A stretch of 64,000 nucleotides of DNA from JAUYQR01 sp963822435 (GTDB taxonomy: Bacteria > Pseudomonadota > Alphaproteobacteria > Rhodobacterales > Rhodobacteraceae), in contig CAWGHN010000002.1 of the NCBI GenBank assembly GCA_963822435.1, positions 62,001-126,000 of the forward strand, written 5' to 3'. The position numbers and the translations under genes are program-made. This document shows, piece after piece, positions 43,123 to 53,773 of the stretch. Positions within the stretch are counted from its first letter, which is position 1. Each line of letters begins with the position of its first letter. The notes under the pieces were generated by a model, which was given only the letters and a program-made list of their open reading frames with translations, had not been told where the DNA came from and ran no database searches.

Positions 43123-44547
43123 ATGGCAGTGGCCGAAGCGGGACGCCAAGCGAAATTCGTCGAGGGCAGTCTCTTTCGCCATGTCTCGGTGATGGCGCTG
43201 ACCTCGTCGGTCGGGTTGATGGCGGTGTTCGTCGTGGACCTGATCAACATGGTCTACATTGCCATGCTGGGGCGTGAGGAACTGGCGGCGGCAATCGGCT
43301 ATGCCGGGGCGATCCTGTTTTTCACCACCAGTTTCGGGATCGGCATGTCGATTGCGGTCAGTGCGCTGGTGTCACGCGCGCTGGGCCAGCGTGACGTGGT
43401 GCAGGCGCGCGAGAAATCGACCACCGGGCTGATCCTTGGGTTTCTGTTCGGGGCGCTTTTTGCGGCCGTGGTCTGGGTTTTCCTGTCGCCGCTCGTGAGC
43501 CTCTTGGGCGCCACGGGCGAGACCCATGATCTGGCGGTGTGGTTCCTGCAGATTGTGACGCCATCGCAGCCCCTGCTGATGGTCGGCATGATCGGCGGCG
43601 CCATCCTGCGCAGCCACGGCGACGCGCGGGCCGCGATGATGGCGACGGTCTGGGGCGCGCTGGCGACGGCGGTGCTGGACCCGATCCTGATCTTCGGCCT
43701 GGGGCTGGACCTGACCGGAGCGGCGTTGGCAAGTGTGGCCGCGCGCGTGGTGATCGCCGCGATGGCGCTGCGGCCGATCATCCGCAATTACGGTGGGTTC
43801 GACCGGCCCTCGCCGCGGCAAGTGGTGGCCGACATGGGGCCGGTCTGGGCGATAGCAGTGCCGGCGATCCTGACGCAGGTGGCGACCCCGGTGGGACAGG
43901 CCTTCGTGACCCGTGCGACCAGCGCCTACGGCGAGGCGGCGGTGGCTGGCATGGCAATTGCCGGGCGCCTGACGCCGGTGGCCTTTGGCGTGATCTTCGC
44001 GCTGTCGGGCGCCATCGGGCCGATCATCGGCCAGAACTTCGGCGCAGGCCGGTTGGACCGGGTGCGCGGCGCCCTGCGCGACGGGCTGATCTTCACCGCG
44101 CTGGTGATACTGTTCGTGTCGGCACTGCTGTTCGTGCTGCGCGCGCCGATCGCTGATCTCTTTCATGCCGAGGGGCTGACGCGCGACCTCGTCTACCTCT
44201 TTTGCGGACCGCTTGCCTTGCTGTGGTTCTTCAACGGCATGATCTTTGTCGGCAATGCGGTGTGCAACAATCTGGGCCGCCCGTTCTGGTCCACCGTGGT
44301 GAACTGGGGGCGGCATACGGTGGGGACGATTCCGCTTGCCCTTTGGCTGGGCGGGTTCTGGGGCGCGCAGGGCGTTCTGATCGGCCAGGCGTTGGGCGGC
44401 GTGGTCTTCGGGCTGCTGGCGGTGTGGCTGGCGCTGCGTGCCATCGCCGACCCGGCTGCGCCGCGCGGTGGCCGCCAGCCCGCCGCGGCACCCCCGTCTG
44501 GTCCTGAGGCCGAGGCTGTTTCAAGCCCCGGCGAACGACGCGCCTGA
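43123..44547 (+). CDS. MATE-family efflux transporter
   Basis: About 474 residues with twelve membrane helices and two MatE repeats (VDLINMVYIAMLGREELAA in the first; PVWAIAVPAILTQVATPVG in the second). It exports organic cations or drugs coupled to Na+ or H+. The start is uncertain: ATG 43123 lies directly on GAGGAAG, while GTG 43129 has better spacing. A Pro/Ala/Gly-rich C-terminal tail (about 30 residues) is unusual. Confidence 0.88.
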   Translation: MAVAEAGRQAKFVEGSLFRHVSVMALTSSVGLMAVFVVDLINMVYIAMLGREELAAAIGYAGAILFFTTSFGIGMSIAVSALVSRALGQRDVVQAREKSTTGLILGFLFGALFAAVVWVFLSPLVSLLGATGETHDLAVWFLQIVTPSQPLLMVGMIGGAILRSHGDARAAMMATVWGALATAVLDPILIFGLGLDLTGAALASVAARVVIAAMALRPIIRNYGGFDRPSPRQVVADMGPVWAIAVPAILTQVATPVGQAFVTRATSAYGEAAVAGMAIAGRLTPVAFGVIFALSGAIGPIIGQNFGAGRLDRVRGALRDGLIFTALVILFVSALLFVLRAPIADLFHAEGLTRDLVYLFCGPLALLWFFNGMIFVGNAVCNNLGRPFWSTVVNWGRHTVGTIPLALWLGGFWGAQGVLIGQALGGVVFGLLAVWLALRAIADPAAPRGGRQPAAAPPSGPEAEAVSSPGERRA

Positions 44548-44604
44548 CCGCATACCATCGTATTCCGATTCCCCCTTGCCCGGAGCGGCGCCCATAGGCT
44601 AACC

Positions 44605-44815
44605 AAGTGGCGTCAGGTTCGGGAGAATCCGGTGGGCTCACTTGCCCCTCGGTGCCGAAGGAGCAACCGCCCCGGTAAACTCTCAGGCGCAAGGGACCGT
44701 TTCTGACGACAAACTCTGGAGAGATCCTGGCGAACAACCGGGACGCCGAAGGGATAACGATCTCAGGCGCGCAGCACCGGGGCTTTCCCGGAGGCGCAAG
44801 GACAGAGGGGGCATC
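44605..44815 (+). ncRNA. tandem glycine riboswitch
   Basis: Two consecutive aptamers precede gcvT. Aptamer 1 runs from GGTTCGGGAGAATCCG through GCCGAAGGAGCAACCG and AACTCTCAGGCGCAAGG to GACCG (about 44616-44700). Aptamer 2 runs from CTCTGGAGAGATCCTGG through GCCGAAGGGATAACG and ATCTCAGGCGC to AAGGACAGAGGGGG (about 44714-44811). The GCCGAAGG and CTCAGGC...AAGGAC boxes are diagnostic of the gcvT RNA motif. Glycine binding turns on glycine cleavage genes. About 70 bases separate it from the gcvT start. Confidence 0.95.
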
Positions 44816-44884
44816 GCGGGGTAGGGATTGGCCTGCCCGGACGGTGCCGGCACGTTTTCCGGCCGAACATGAGGAGGGACACCC

Positions 44885-46006
44885 ATGTCCGACCTTGACA
44901 CAACCGGATTGCAGCGGCTTCCGCTGCACGATCTGCATGTCGAACTTGGGGGCAAGATGGTGCCCTTTGCCGGTTACGAGATGCCGGTGCAATATGCTCC
45001 CGGCGTGATGAAGGAACATCTGCATACGCGCGCGGCGGCGGGACTGTTTGACGTAAGCCACATGGGGCAGGTGATCTTGCGCCCAAAAGGCACGATGGAA
45101 GCGGTGTGTCTGGCGTTCGAGGCGCTGATGCCAGTCGATGTGCTTGGCCTCGCGCCGGGCCGCCAACGCTATGGCCTTTTCGCCAACGATCAGGGCGGCA
45201 TCCTTGACGACCTGATGTTCGCCAACCGCGGCGATCATCTGTTCGTCGTGGTCAATGCCGCGTGCAAGGTGGCCGATGTGGCGCACATGACCGATGCCAT
45301 GCCGGGCGTCGAGGTGATTCCGATTGCCGATCGCGCGCTTCTGGCCCTGCAAGGGCCGGGGGCCGAGGCCGCGCTGGAACGCCACTTGCCGGGCGTTGCC
45401 GCGATGCGCTTCATGGATCAGGCGGTGATCGGTGACGCCTGGGTCAGCCGGTCGGGCTATACCGGCGAGGACGGGTATGAAATCTCGCTTCCGCTTGCGG
45501 GGGCCGAAGCGTTCGCGCGCAGGCTTCTGGCCGAACCCGGCGTGATGCCGATCGGCCTTGGCGCGCGCGACAGCCTGCGGCTGGAAGCCGGGCTTTGCCT
45601 TTACGGCCATGACATCGACGAGACCACGAGCCCGGTCGAAGCCGGCCTGACCTGGGCCATTCAGAAGGCTCGCCGGTCAGGTGGCGCACGCGAAGGCGGG
45701 TTTCCCGGTGCCGCGCGCATCCTGCGCGAATTGGCCGAGGGGCCGGAACGGCAGCGCGTCGGCCTGCGCCCGGATGGCCGCGCCCCGATGCGCGAGGGCA
45801 CTGAACTCTTTGCGCCCGACGGCACGCCCTTGGGCACCGTCACCTCCGGTGGCTTTGGCCCTTCGATCAACGCCCCCATTGCGATGGGCTACGTCGCCCG
45901 CCATTTTGCCACCACCGGCACGCCGCTGGAAGGCGAGGTGCGCGGCAAACGCCTGCCGGTCACCGTGGCCGATCTTCCGTTCCAACCCACAACCTACAAA
46001 CGCTGA
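44885..46006 (+). CDS. gcvT: aminomethyltransferase (glycine cleavage T protein)
   Basis: The 373-residue T protein contains LHVELGGKMVPFAGYEMPVQ, FDVSHMGQV and SRSGYTGEDGYEISL, all GcvT signatures. It releases ammonia from the aminomethyl group on lipoyl-GcvH and passes the one-carbon unit to tetrahydrofolate. It follows the tandem glycine riboswitch and is the first gene of gcvTHP. ATG 44885 follows GAGGAGGG. Confidence 0.95.
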   Translation: MSDLDTTGLQRLPLHDLHVELGGKMVPFAGYEMPVQYAPGVMKEHLHTRAAAGLFDVSHMGQVILRPKGTMEAVCLAFEALMPVDVLGLAPGRQRYGLFANDQGGILDDLMFANRGDHLFVVVNAACKVADVAHMTDAMPGVEVIPIADRALLALQGPGAEAALERHLPGVAAMRFMDQAVIGDAWVSRSGYTGEDGYEISLPLAGAEAFARRLLAEPGVMPIGLGARDSLRLEAGLCLYGHDIDETTSPVEAGLTWAIQKARRSGGAREGGFPGAARILRELAEGPERQRVGLRPDGRAPMREGTELFAPDGTPLGTVTSGGFGPSINAPIAMGYVARHFATTGTPLEGEVRGKRLPVTVADLPFQPTTYKR

Positions 46007-46015
46007 GGCAACAGG

Positions 46016-46375
46016 ATGAAATTTACCAAGGATCATGAATGGCTGCGCGTCGAGGGCGATCTGGTCGTCGTTGGCATCACCGAACACGCCGCCACCCAGC
46101 TTGGCGACGTAGTGTTCGTGGAACTGCCGGAGCCCGAGACGATGGTGGCCGAGGGCGACGAGATTTGCGTGATCGAAAGCGTCAAGGCCGCGTCCGATAT
46201 TCTGGCACCGGTCGATGGCGAGATCGTCGAGGTGAACGACAAGCTGACCGACAAGCCGGGCCTCGTGAACGAGGACCCGACCGGAGCGGCGTGGTTCTTC
46301 AAGATGAAGCTCGATGATCTGAGCGTGCTCGACCAATTCATGGACGAGGATGAATATCAGGATCTGGTGGGCTGA
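46016..46375 (+). CDS. gcvH: glycine cleavage system H protein
   Basis: The 119-residue lipoyl carrier has KFTKDHEWLRVEGDLVVVGI and the lipoylation Lys57 in CVIESVKAASDILAP. It shuttles the aminomethyl intermediate between GcvP, GcvT and lipoamide dehydrogenase. It starts 9 bases after gcvT with AGG before the ATG. Confidence 0.96.
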   Translation: MKFTKDHEWLRVEGDLVVVGITEHAATQLGDVVFVELPEPETMVAEGDEICVIESVKAASDILAPVDGEIVEVNDKLTDKPGLVNEDPTGAAWFFKMKLDDLSVLDQFMDEDEYQDLVG

Positions 46376-46387
46376 TTGCGTCGGGCG

Positions 46388-46437
46388 GACCGGGGGCCAG
46401 CCCCCGGACCCCCGGGATATTTCTGGACAGATGAATG
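46388..46437 (+). repeat. GC-rich hairpin plus GGGATATTTCTGGACAGATG element between gcvH and gcvP
   Basis: CCGGGGG / CCCCCGG with a four-base CCAG loop (46390-46407) is followed by GGGATATTTCTGGACAGATG. It lies inside the gcvTHP operon, so it may tune the gcvH/gcvP ratio. It resembles the ATATTT elements at 43068-43122 and 32048-32066. Confidence 0.5.
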
Positions 46438-46467
46438 GGAGCGGGTCGTGCGGCCCGATTGACAGCG

Positions 46468-49312
<2,845 letters not shown>

Positions 49313-49406
49313 CGGCTTCAACGTCCCCGAAGATCCCACGGGAGGGGTGATAGGCGCCCGGAAACTCGCCGGTGGATGGCGTCAGTAAAGAGCGCCAGGC
49401 CCTTAG

Positions 49407-49455
49407 CGGGCCCGCCGCCGGGAGGGCGTGAAGCCCTCCCGGCGGCGGGCCCGCA
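49407..49455. repeat. 22-bp perfect-stem hairpin between gcvP and azlC
   Basis: The left arm (49407-49428, containing GGGCCCGCCGCCGGGAGGGC) and right arm (49434-49455) are exact reverse complements around the loop GTGAA. No T-run follows on either strand. It may protect or end the gcv transcript; its length and perfection are greater than any other hairpin seen in the window. Confidence 0.7.
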
Positions 49456-49504
49456 CACCTCGCAGATTGACCGCCGCCCCGCCAAACGCTACCGAGGCCG
49501 CCAG

Positions 49505-50185
49505 ATGTCCCGCTCCGGTTTCCCCTCTGGCCTCGCCGCTGCCCTGCCCATCGTGCTCGGCTACCTGCCCATCGCATTTTCCTTCGGCGTTGCCGCCACC
49601 CAGACTGGCTTCACCGCAGTCGAGGCGACGGCCCTCTCGTTGCTCATCTATGCCGGAGCCTCGCAGTTCCTTGCCCTTGCCCTCCTCTCCTCCGGCGCGC
49701 CCGTCCTCGTCACGGCGCTTACCCTCATCGCGATGAACCTCCGTCACCTCGTCTACGGCCCCGTCCTGATGAAGGCGGCGGGCGATGCCGCCAGCACCCG
49801 CCGCGTGTGGTTCTGGGGCTTTGGCCTCACCGATGAAGTGTTCGGTCAGGCCCTCGGCGCCCTCGCGCGAGGCCAGCGATTTTCGGAAAGCTACATGTTC
49901 GGCCTTGGGTTGCCTGCCTACGCGGCATGGGTCGGCGGCACGGCTATTGGGGCCTTCGCTGGTGGCAGCGCGCTCGACGGCTCCCCCGCGATCAGCGCCG
50001 CCTTGGGCTTCATGCTGCCCGCGCTCTTTCTGGCGCTCCTCCTCTCGCTGATCGCCCGGCCGCAAGTGCCGGTGATCTTGGTCGCCGCCATCGCCACCAT
50101 CGCCGGCACTGTCGCCATCAGCGGCACCGCCGGCATCCTTGCGGGCATCGCCGCCGGGGCCGCCGCCGGGGTGATCCGTCGATGA
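49505..50185 (+). CDS. azlC: AzlC-family branched-chain amino-acid exporter, large subunit
   Basis: The 226-residue membrane protein has AzlC signatures ALPIVLGYLPIAFSFGVAA, LSLLIYAGASQFLALALL and TLIAMNLRHLVYG. With AzlD it exports branched-chain amino acids (BrnFE-like). ATG 49505 is where family similarity begins. Its TGA overlaps the azlD ATG (ATGA). Confidence 0.92.
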   Translation: MSRSGFPSGLAAALPIVLGYLPIAFSFGVAATQTGFTAVEATALSLLIYAGASQFLALALLSSGAPVLVTALTLIAMNLRHLVYGPVLMKAAGDAASTRRVWFWGFGLTDEVFGQALGALARGQRFSESYMFGLGLPAYAAWVGGTAIGAFAGGSALDGSPAISAALGFMLPALFLALLLSLIARPQVPVILVAAIATIAGTVAISGTAGILAGIAAGAAAGVIRR

Positions 50186-50505
50186 ACACGGACCTGCTGA
50201 TCGTCGCCGTCCTCGCCGGTCTTGCTAACTACGCCTTCCGTGTCCTGCCAACCCGAATGGGCAGCAGCGCCCTGCCGCAGACCGGCCCGCTCGCCCGGTT
50301 CCTCGCCGCAACCGGCCCCGCCGCCATTGCCACCCTGTTTGTCGCCTCGATCCTGCCCTCGCTCAGCTTTGTCCCGCGCGAGATTGCCACCCTCGCCATC
50401 GGCGTCGCCTCGGTTGTCGCCATTTACGTCATCAGGCGTTCGGTTGTGGCCGCCACCCTTGCCGGATCGCTCGCTTACGGGCTTGCCGTATATATGCTGG
50501 GCTGA
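50182..50505 (+). CDS. azlD: AzlD-family transporter, small subunit
   Basis: The 107-residue protein has three or four helices and the AzlD pattern (YAFRVLPTRMG, RFLAATGPAAIATLFVASIL). It overlaps azlC by 4 bases. It is the required small partner of AzlC. Confidence 0.9.
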   Translation: MNTDLLIVAVLAGLANYAFRVLPTRMGSSALPQTGPLARFLAATGPAAIATLFVASILPSLSFVPREIATLAIGVASVVAIYVIRRSVVAATLAGSLAYGLAVYMLG

Positions 50506-50565
50506 TCGGTCTTGCGCAAAGCGCCCGCTTCGGCAACGATAGCCACAGCATCGAAAGGCCGCAGC

Positions 50566-50883
50566 ATGGTCGAAATCAGCCCCAGCAAGGTCGTGCAGGT
50601 CATCTTCCTCGCCCGCGAGATGGACGTGGGCCGCGGCGAACTTCACGCCTTCATTGACGCCATGAACGACGAGGAAAAGGCCGAACTCACCGCCCTCGCC
50701 TGGGTCGGGCGTGGCGCGTTCGAACCTGAAGATTTTGCCGAAGCCGTCGCCACCGCGATCTCCGAGGCAACCGTGCCGACCGCCGATTACCTGATGGGCA
50801 TGCCGCACCTGGCTGAAAACCTCGAATCCGGGATGGAAGCCTTGGGGTTCGACGTCACGGGCGAAGAAGAAGACCTGCTCTGA
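50566..50883 (+). CDS. DUF3775 family protein
   Basis: The 105-residue soluble acidic protein (SPSKVVQVIFLAREMDVGRG, then MNDEEKAELTALAWVGRGAF) matches the DUF3775 pattern as I recall it. Role unknown. It is small, helical and without a signal peptide. It lies 60 bases after azlD, so co-transcription is possible. Confidence 0.75.
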   Translation: MVEISPSKVVQVIFLAREMDVGRGELHAFIDAMNDEEKAELTALAWVGRGAFEPEDFAEAVATAISEATVPTADYLMGMPHLAENLESGMEALGFDVTGEEEDLL

Positions 50884-50956
50884 CCCTTGCGCCTGGCGCC
50901 TGCGCTTCCAATATATTCTTTAGAATGAATATGAAGGCGCCCCCAGGCGTGACAGC

Positions 50957-51421
50957 ATGATGACCGACAGCGTGAAACTGACCTGCGCCGCATGTGGCCA
51001 GACCAACCGGGTACCAGTTGCCCGCCTAGCCGCCGCGCCGAAATGCGGCGTCTGCGGCGGTGCCCTTACCGACGGCCGCGTGGCCGACCTTGATGCCGCA
51101 GCGCATGACAAGGCCACCCGCACTGACGACCTGCCGCTGCTCGTCGATTACTGGGCGCCTTGGTGCGGTCCCTGCCGGGCGATGGCGCCCGAGTTTGCCA
51201 AGGCCGCCAAAGCCCTCGCGCCGCATGTCCGGCTGGCCAAGCTGAACACTGAAGACCACCCTTCAATCAGCACCCGCGCCGGCATCCGGGGCATCCCTGC
51301 GCTCATTCTCTACCACCGCGGCCGCGAGGTTGCCCGCCTCGCCGGCGCCCGCCCGGCATCCGACATCGTGGCCTTCGTGCGAAGCCACATCGACACACCG
51401 TCCCACCCGCCAGTTTCTTGA
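50957..51421 (+). CDS. trxC: thioredoxin 2 (zinc-finger thioredoxin)
   Basis: The 154-residue protein has an N-terminal Cys4 zinc site (LTCAACGQTN and APKCGVCGGAL) followed by a thioredoxin fold with active site YWAPWCGPCRAM and the cis-Pro in RGIPALILYHRG. Trx2 reduces disulfides under oxidative stress. The stop codon is embedded in a TTGACA that may be the -35 of the tRNA gene downstream. Confidence 0.93.
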   Translation: MMTDSVKLTCAACGQTNRVPVARLAAAPKCGVCGGALTDGRVADLDAAAHDKATRTDDLPLLVDYWAPWCGPCRAMAPEFAKAAKALAPHVRLAKLNTEDHPSISTRAGIRGIPALILYHRGREVARLAGARPASDIVAFVRSHIDTPSHPPVS

Positions 51422-51446
51422 CAATTCCGTCGCCATCGGCGAAACA
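51418..51446 (+). promoter_or_regulatory. candidate tRNA-Ala promoter
   Basis: A perfect -35 hexamer TTGACA (51418-51423) overlaps the trxC stop. A weak -10 GAAACA follows after 17 bases, placing transcription about 10 bases before the tRNA. Confidence 0.4.
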
Positions 51447-51460
51447 CCCCGTCATGGTGC

Positions 51461-51536
<76 letters not shown>

Positions 51537-51681
51537 TTCACCATAGGCTAAGGCAAGGAAAACGAAGGCGAAAACGAAGCCACTTTTCGCCTGTCCCACC
51601 ATCCAGCCCACCTTCTGGCCGTCACTTGCCCCTCTCAGATCATCCGATCAATCGCCGCAAGGCCCTGCGAGGAAGAGACGG

Positions 51682-51954
51682 TTGCAAACCACACCGACCA
51701 CCATTTCCGAAGCGCTCGCCACTTGGACCGCGCTTGACGGGCAGCTTGAGGGAACCGACGACGAGACCTTCAACCACCTTGCCAACGAGCAGGCCAGGAT
51801 CAAGCGCGCCGCGGTGCGTTTGCCGATCCGTACCGTCCGCGATGTGTTCCCATTGCTCGCCCGGACGACCGACAAAGGGGAGCGGGTCGGCCGAGGCCGC
51901 CTACGCCTGGTGCGCCTCCCAGACGCAGTGAAAGCTGGGTTTGACAACGGGTAG
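51682..51954 (+). CDS. small hypothetical protein after tRNA-Ala
   Basis: A 90-residue frame starts at TTG 51682 after GAGGAAGAG. The product is TTISEALATWTALDGQLEG, then acidic and basic stretches (NEQARIKRAAVRLPIRTV) with no membrane helix. I do not recognise the family. Its position just past a tRNA gene, and poor fit to neighbouring functions, suggest a remnant or passenger gene. Whether it is translated is uncertain. Confidence 0.4.
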   Translation: MQTTPTTISEALATWTALDGQLEGTDDETFNHLANEQARIKRAAVRLPIRTVRDVFPLLARTTDKGERVGRGRLRLVRLPDAVKAGFDNG

Positions 51955-52269
51955 CCTAGACCGTCATGATCAGGAAACGCTTACCTTTCAGCGGGTCTAT
52001 CTCTTGTCCCTCGTGTCGATCCGGAACGCGGCACCGCCTGTCTATCCGCCCGTGTCCGGGCCAACACCGCGATAGGCTCATTTGATCCGGTCGACATCTC
52101 GACAAACCTGATCCTTCACCACTCGTTGCGCCAGATATCCGAAGTTCCTTCTGTCCGTTGTCTTGCTGACGGTTGCCTTCATTCAGTGGCCATGAGGCCA
52201 GCGCTGGCAAGGTTCGCACCGCACCCGATCTTCCGACAGGCTTCCCTATTCAATACGAGGACGCGGCAT
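51955..52269. other. intergenic stretch without a supported gene
   Basis: These 315 bases separate the small tRNA-linked gene from the PLP decarboxylase. I see no convincing coding frame, RNA motif or long repeat. The promoter of the decarboxylase should lie here; GAGGACGCGGCAT just before ATG 52270 may act as its ribosome-binding site. Confidence 0.6.
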
Positions 52270-53763
52270 ATGAAAAACTTCAGCGAAGAATCTCTCGACC
52301 CGGACGATTGGGCGGCGACCCGCGCGCTGGCGCACAGGATGGTGGATGAAGCGGTGGACCATCTGCACCAGGTCCGCGAACGACCGGTCTGGCGTCCCAT
52401 GCCCGACGCTGTCCGTGCCAGCTTCCAGACCGGCCTGCCCGACGACCCCACCTCCCTGGATCAGGTCTACCGCGAATATCGGGAAACCGTTGGGGCTTAC
52501 CCGATGGGCAACATCCATCCTCGCTTCTGGGGATGGTACATGGGTGCCAGCAATTTCACCGGAGCTTTGGGCGACTTTCTTGCCGCGGTCGAAGGCAGCA
52601 ACCTTGGCGGCGGCACCACCGGGGCGGCGCAGGTCGAACAACAGGTTGTCGACTGGTTGAAGGAAATCGTGGGCTTTCCGAAAGGCGCCAGTGGCACCCT
52701 TACCAGCGGCGGGTCGATGGCGAACCTTGTCGCGCATACGGTGATCCGAAATCTCGCCGCCGGGTATGACGTGCGCAAGGAAGGCATCGCCGCGCTGAAA
52801 CGGCCGCTGCGCTTTTACGCCTCTGATCAGGTGCACAGCTGCCACCAAAAGGCGTTGGAGACCTTGGGCCTCGGGTCAATGGCGTTGGTGGAAATCGAAA
52901 GTGATGACCGCCATCGCATTCGCCTTGATGCGCTGGAATCGGCGATAGCCGAAGACCGCGCACATGGGCTGCAACCGGCTTGTGTCATCGCGTCGGCCGG
53001 CACGACAAACACCGGGGCGGTTGATGATCTGGTGGCGCTGGCCGATCTTTGTGATCGTGAAGGCATGTGGTTTCACGTCGATGGGTGCATCGGCGGCGTG
53101 CTGCGGATGGCCCCCGATCACGCGCATCTGGTCGTCGGGATGGAACGGGCGGACTCGGTGGCCATCGATCCTCATAAATGGCTTCACGCCCCCTTCGCGG
53201 CGGGGGCCGTGCTGATCAAGGATCCTCAGGCGCATTTTGCGACCTTTGAAATGCACGGGCCCTATCTGCAACTTCAGGACCGCGGGCTGATCGCAGGCAA
53301 GTTCCTTGCCGATTACGGGCTGGAACTCAGCCGGGGTTTCCGCGCCCTGAAGATCTGGCTGGCTTTCAAGGAACAGGGGGCCGCAAAATTCGGGCGGCTG
53401 ATCGCCCAGGACATCAGCCACGCCCGCTACATGGCCGCACAGGTTGAAGCGCATCCCCGTCTTGAACTGATCGCCCCGGTGGACCTGAACATCGTGTGCT
53501 TCCGCCATGTGGCCTCGGATGAAGCCGCGGCCAAGACCCTGAACACAGAAGTCATGCTGCGGCTGCAGGAGCGCGGCCTTGCCGTGCCGTCGGACACAAC
53601 GGTAAAGGGCAAACACGGGCTTCGCTGCGCGTTCAACAACCACCGCACCCGGCGCGTGGATATCGACGGCTTCCTGGTCGACGTGCTGAAGGTCGCGGAC
53701 GAAGTCTTGTCCGGGCACAGGAATCAGACCGGCCATCAAAGTGACCAGTCCGGCAACGGATAA
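52270..53763 (+). CDS. PLP-dependent group II amino-acid decarboxylase
   Basis: The 497-residue group II decarboxylase (aromatic-L-amino-acid/glutamate/diaminobutyrate type) has HPRFWGWYMGASNF and TLTSGGSMANLVAH. It also has the cofactor-stacking His region SDQVHSCHQKALETL, the WFHVDGCIGG Asp, and PLP Lys303 in DPHKWLHAPFAAGAVLI. It converts an amino acid to its amine plus CO2. Substrate is not readable; aromatic amino acids are the commonest for this layout. Convergent with the regulator, 10 bases apart. It may supply an amine to the sulfotransferase or carrier-protein system nearby. Confidence 0.82.
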   Translation: MKNFSEESLDPDDWAATRALAHRMVDEAVDHLHQVRERPVWRPMPDAVRASFQTGLPDDPTSLDQVYREYRETVGAYPMGNIHPRFWGWYMGASNFTGALGDFLAAVEGSNLGGGTTGAAQVEQQVVDWLKEIVGFPKGASGTLTSGGSMANLVAHTVIRNLAAGYDVRKEGIAALKRPLRFYASDQVHSCHQKALETLGLGSMALVEIESDDRHRIRLDALESAIAEDRAHGLQPACVIASAGTTNTGAVDDLVALADLCDREGMWFHVDGCIGGVLRMAPDHAHLVVGMERADSVAIDPHKWLHAPFAAGAVLIKDPQAHFATFEMHGPYLQLQDRGLIAGKFLADYGLELSRGFRALKIWLAFKEQGAAKFGRLIAQDISHARYMAAQVEAHPRLELIAPVDLNIVCFRHVASDEAAAKTLNTEVMLRLQERGLAVPSDTTVKGKHGLRCAFNNHRTRRVDIDGFLVDVLKVADEVLSGHRNQTGHQSDQSGNG

Positions 53764-53773
53764 ATCGTGTCGA

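Noticed and set aside
51956..52219. An 87-codon minus-strand frame in the gap before the decarboxylase
   Set aside because: No ribosome-binding site, no recognisable motif and low-complexity antisense-like composition.
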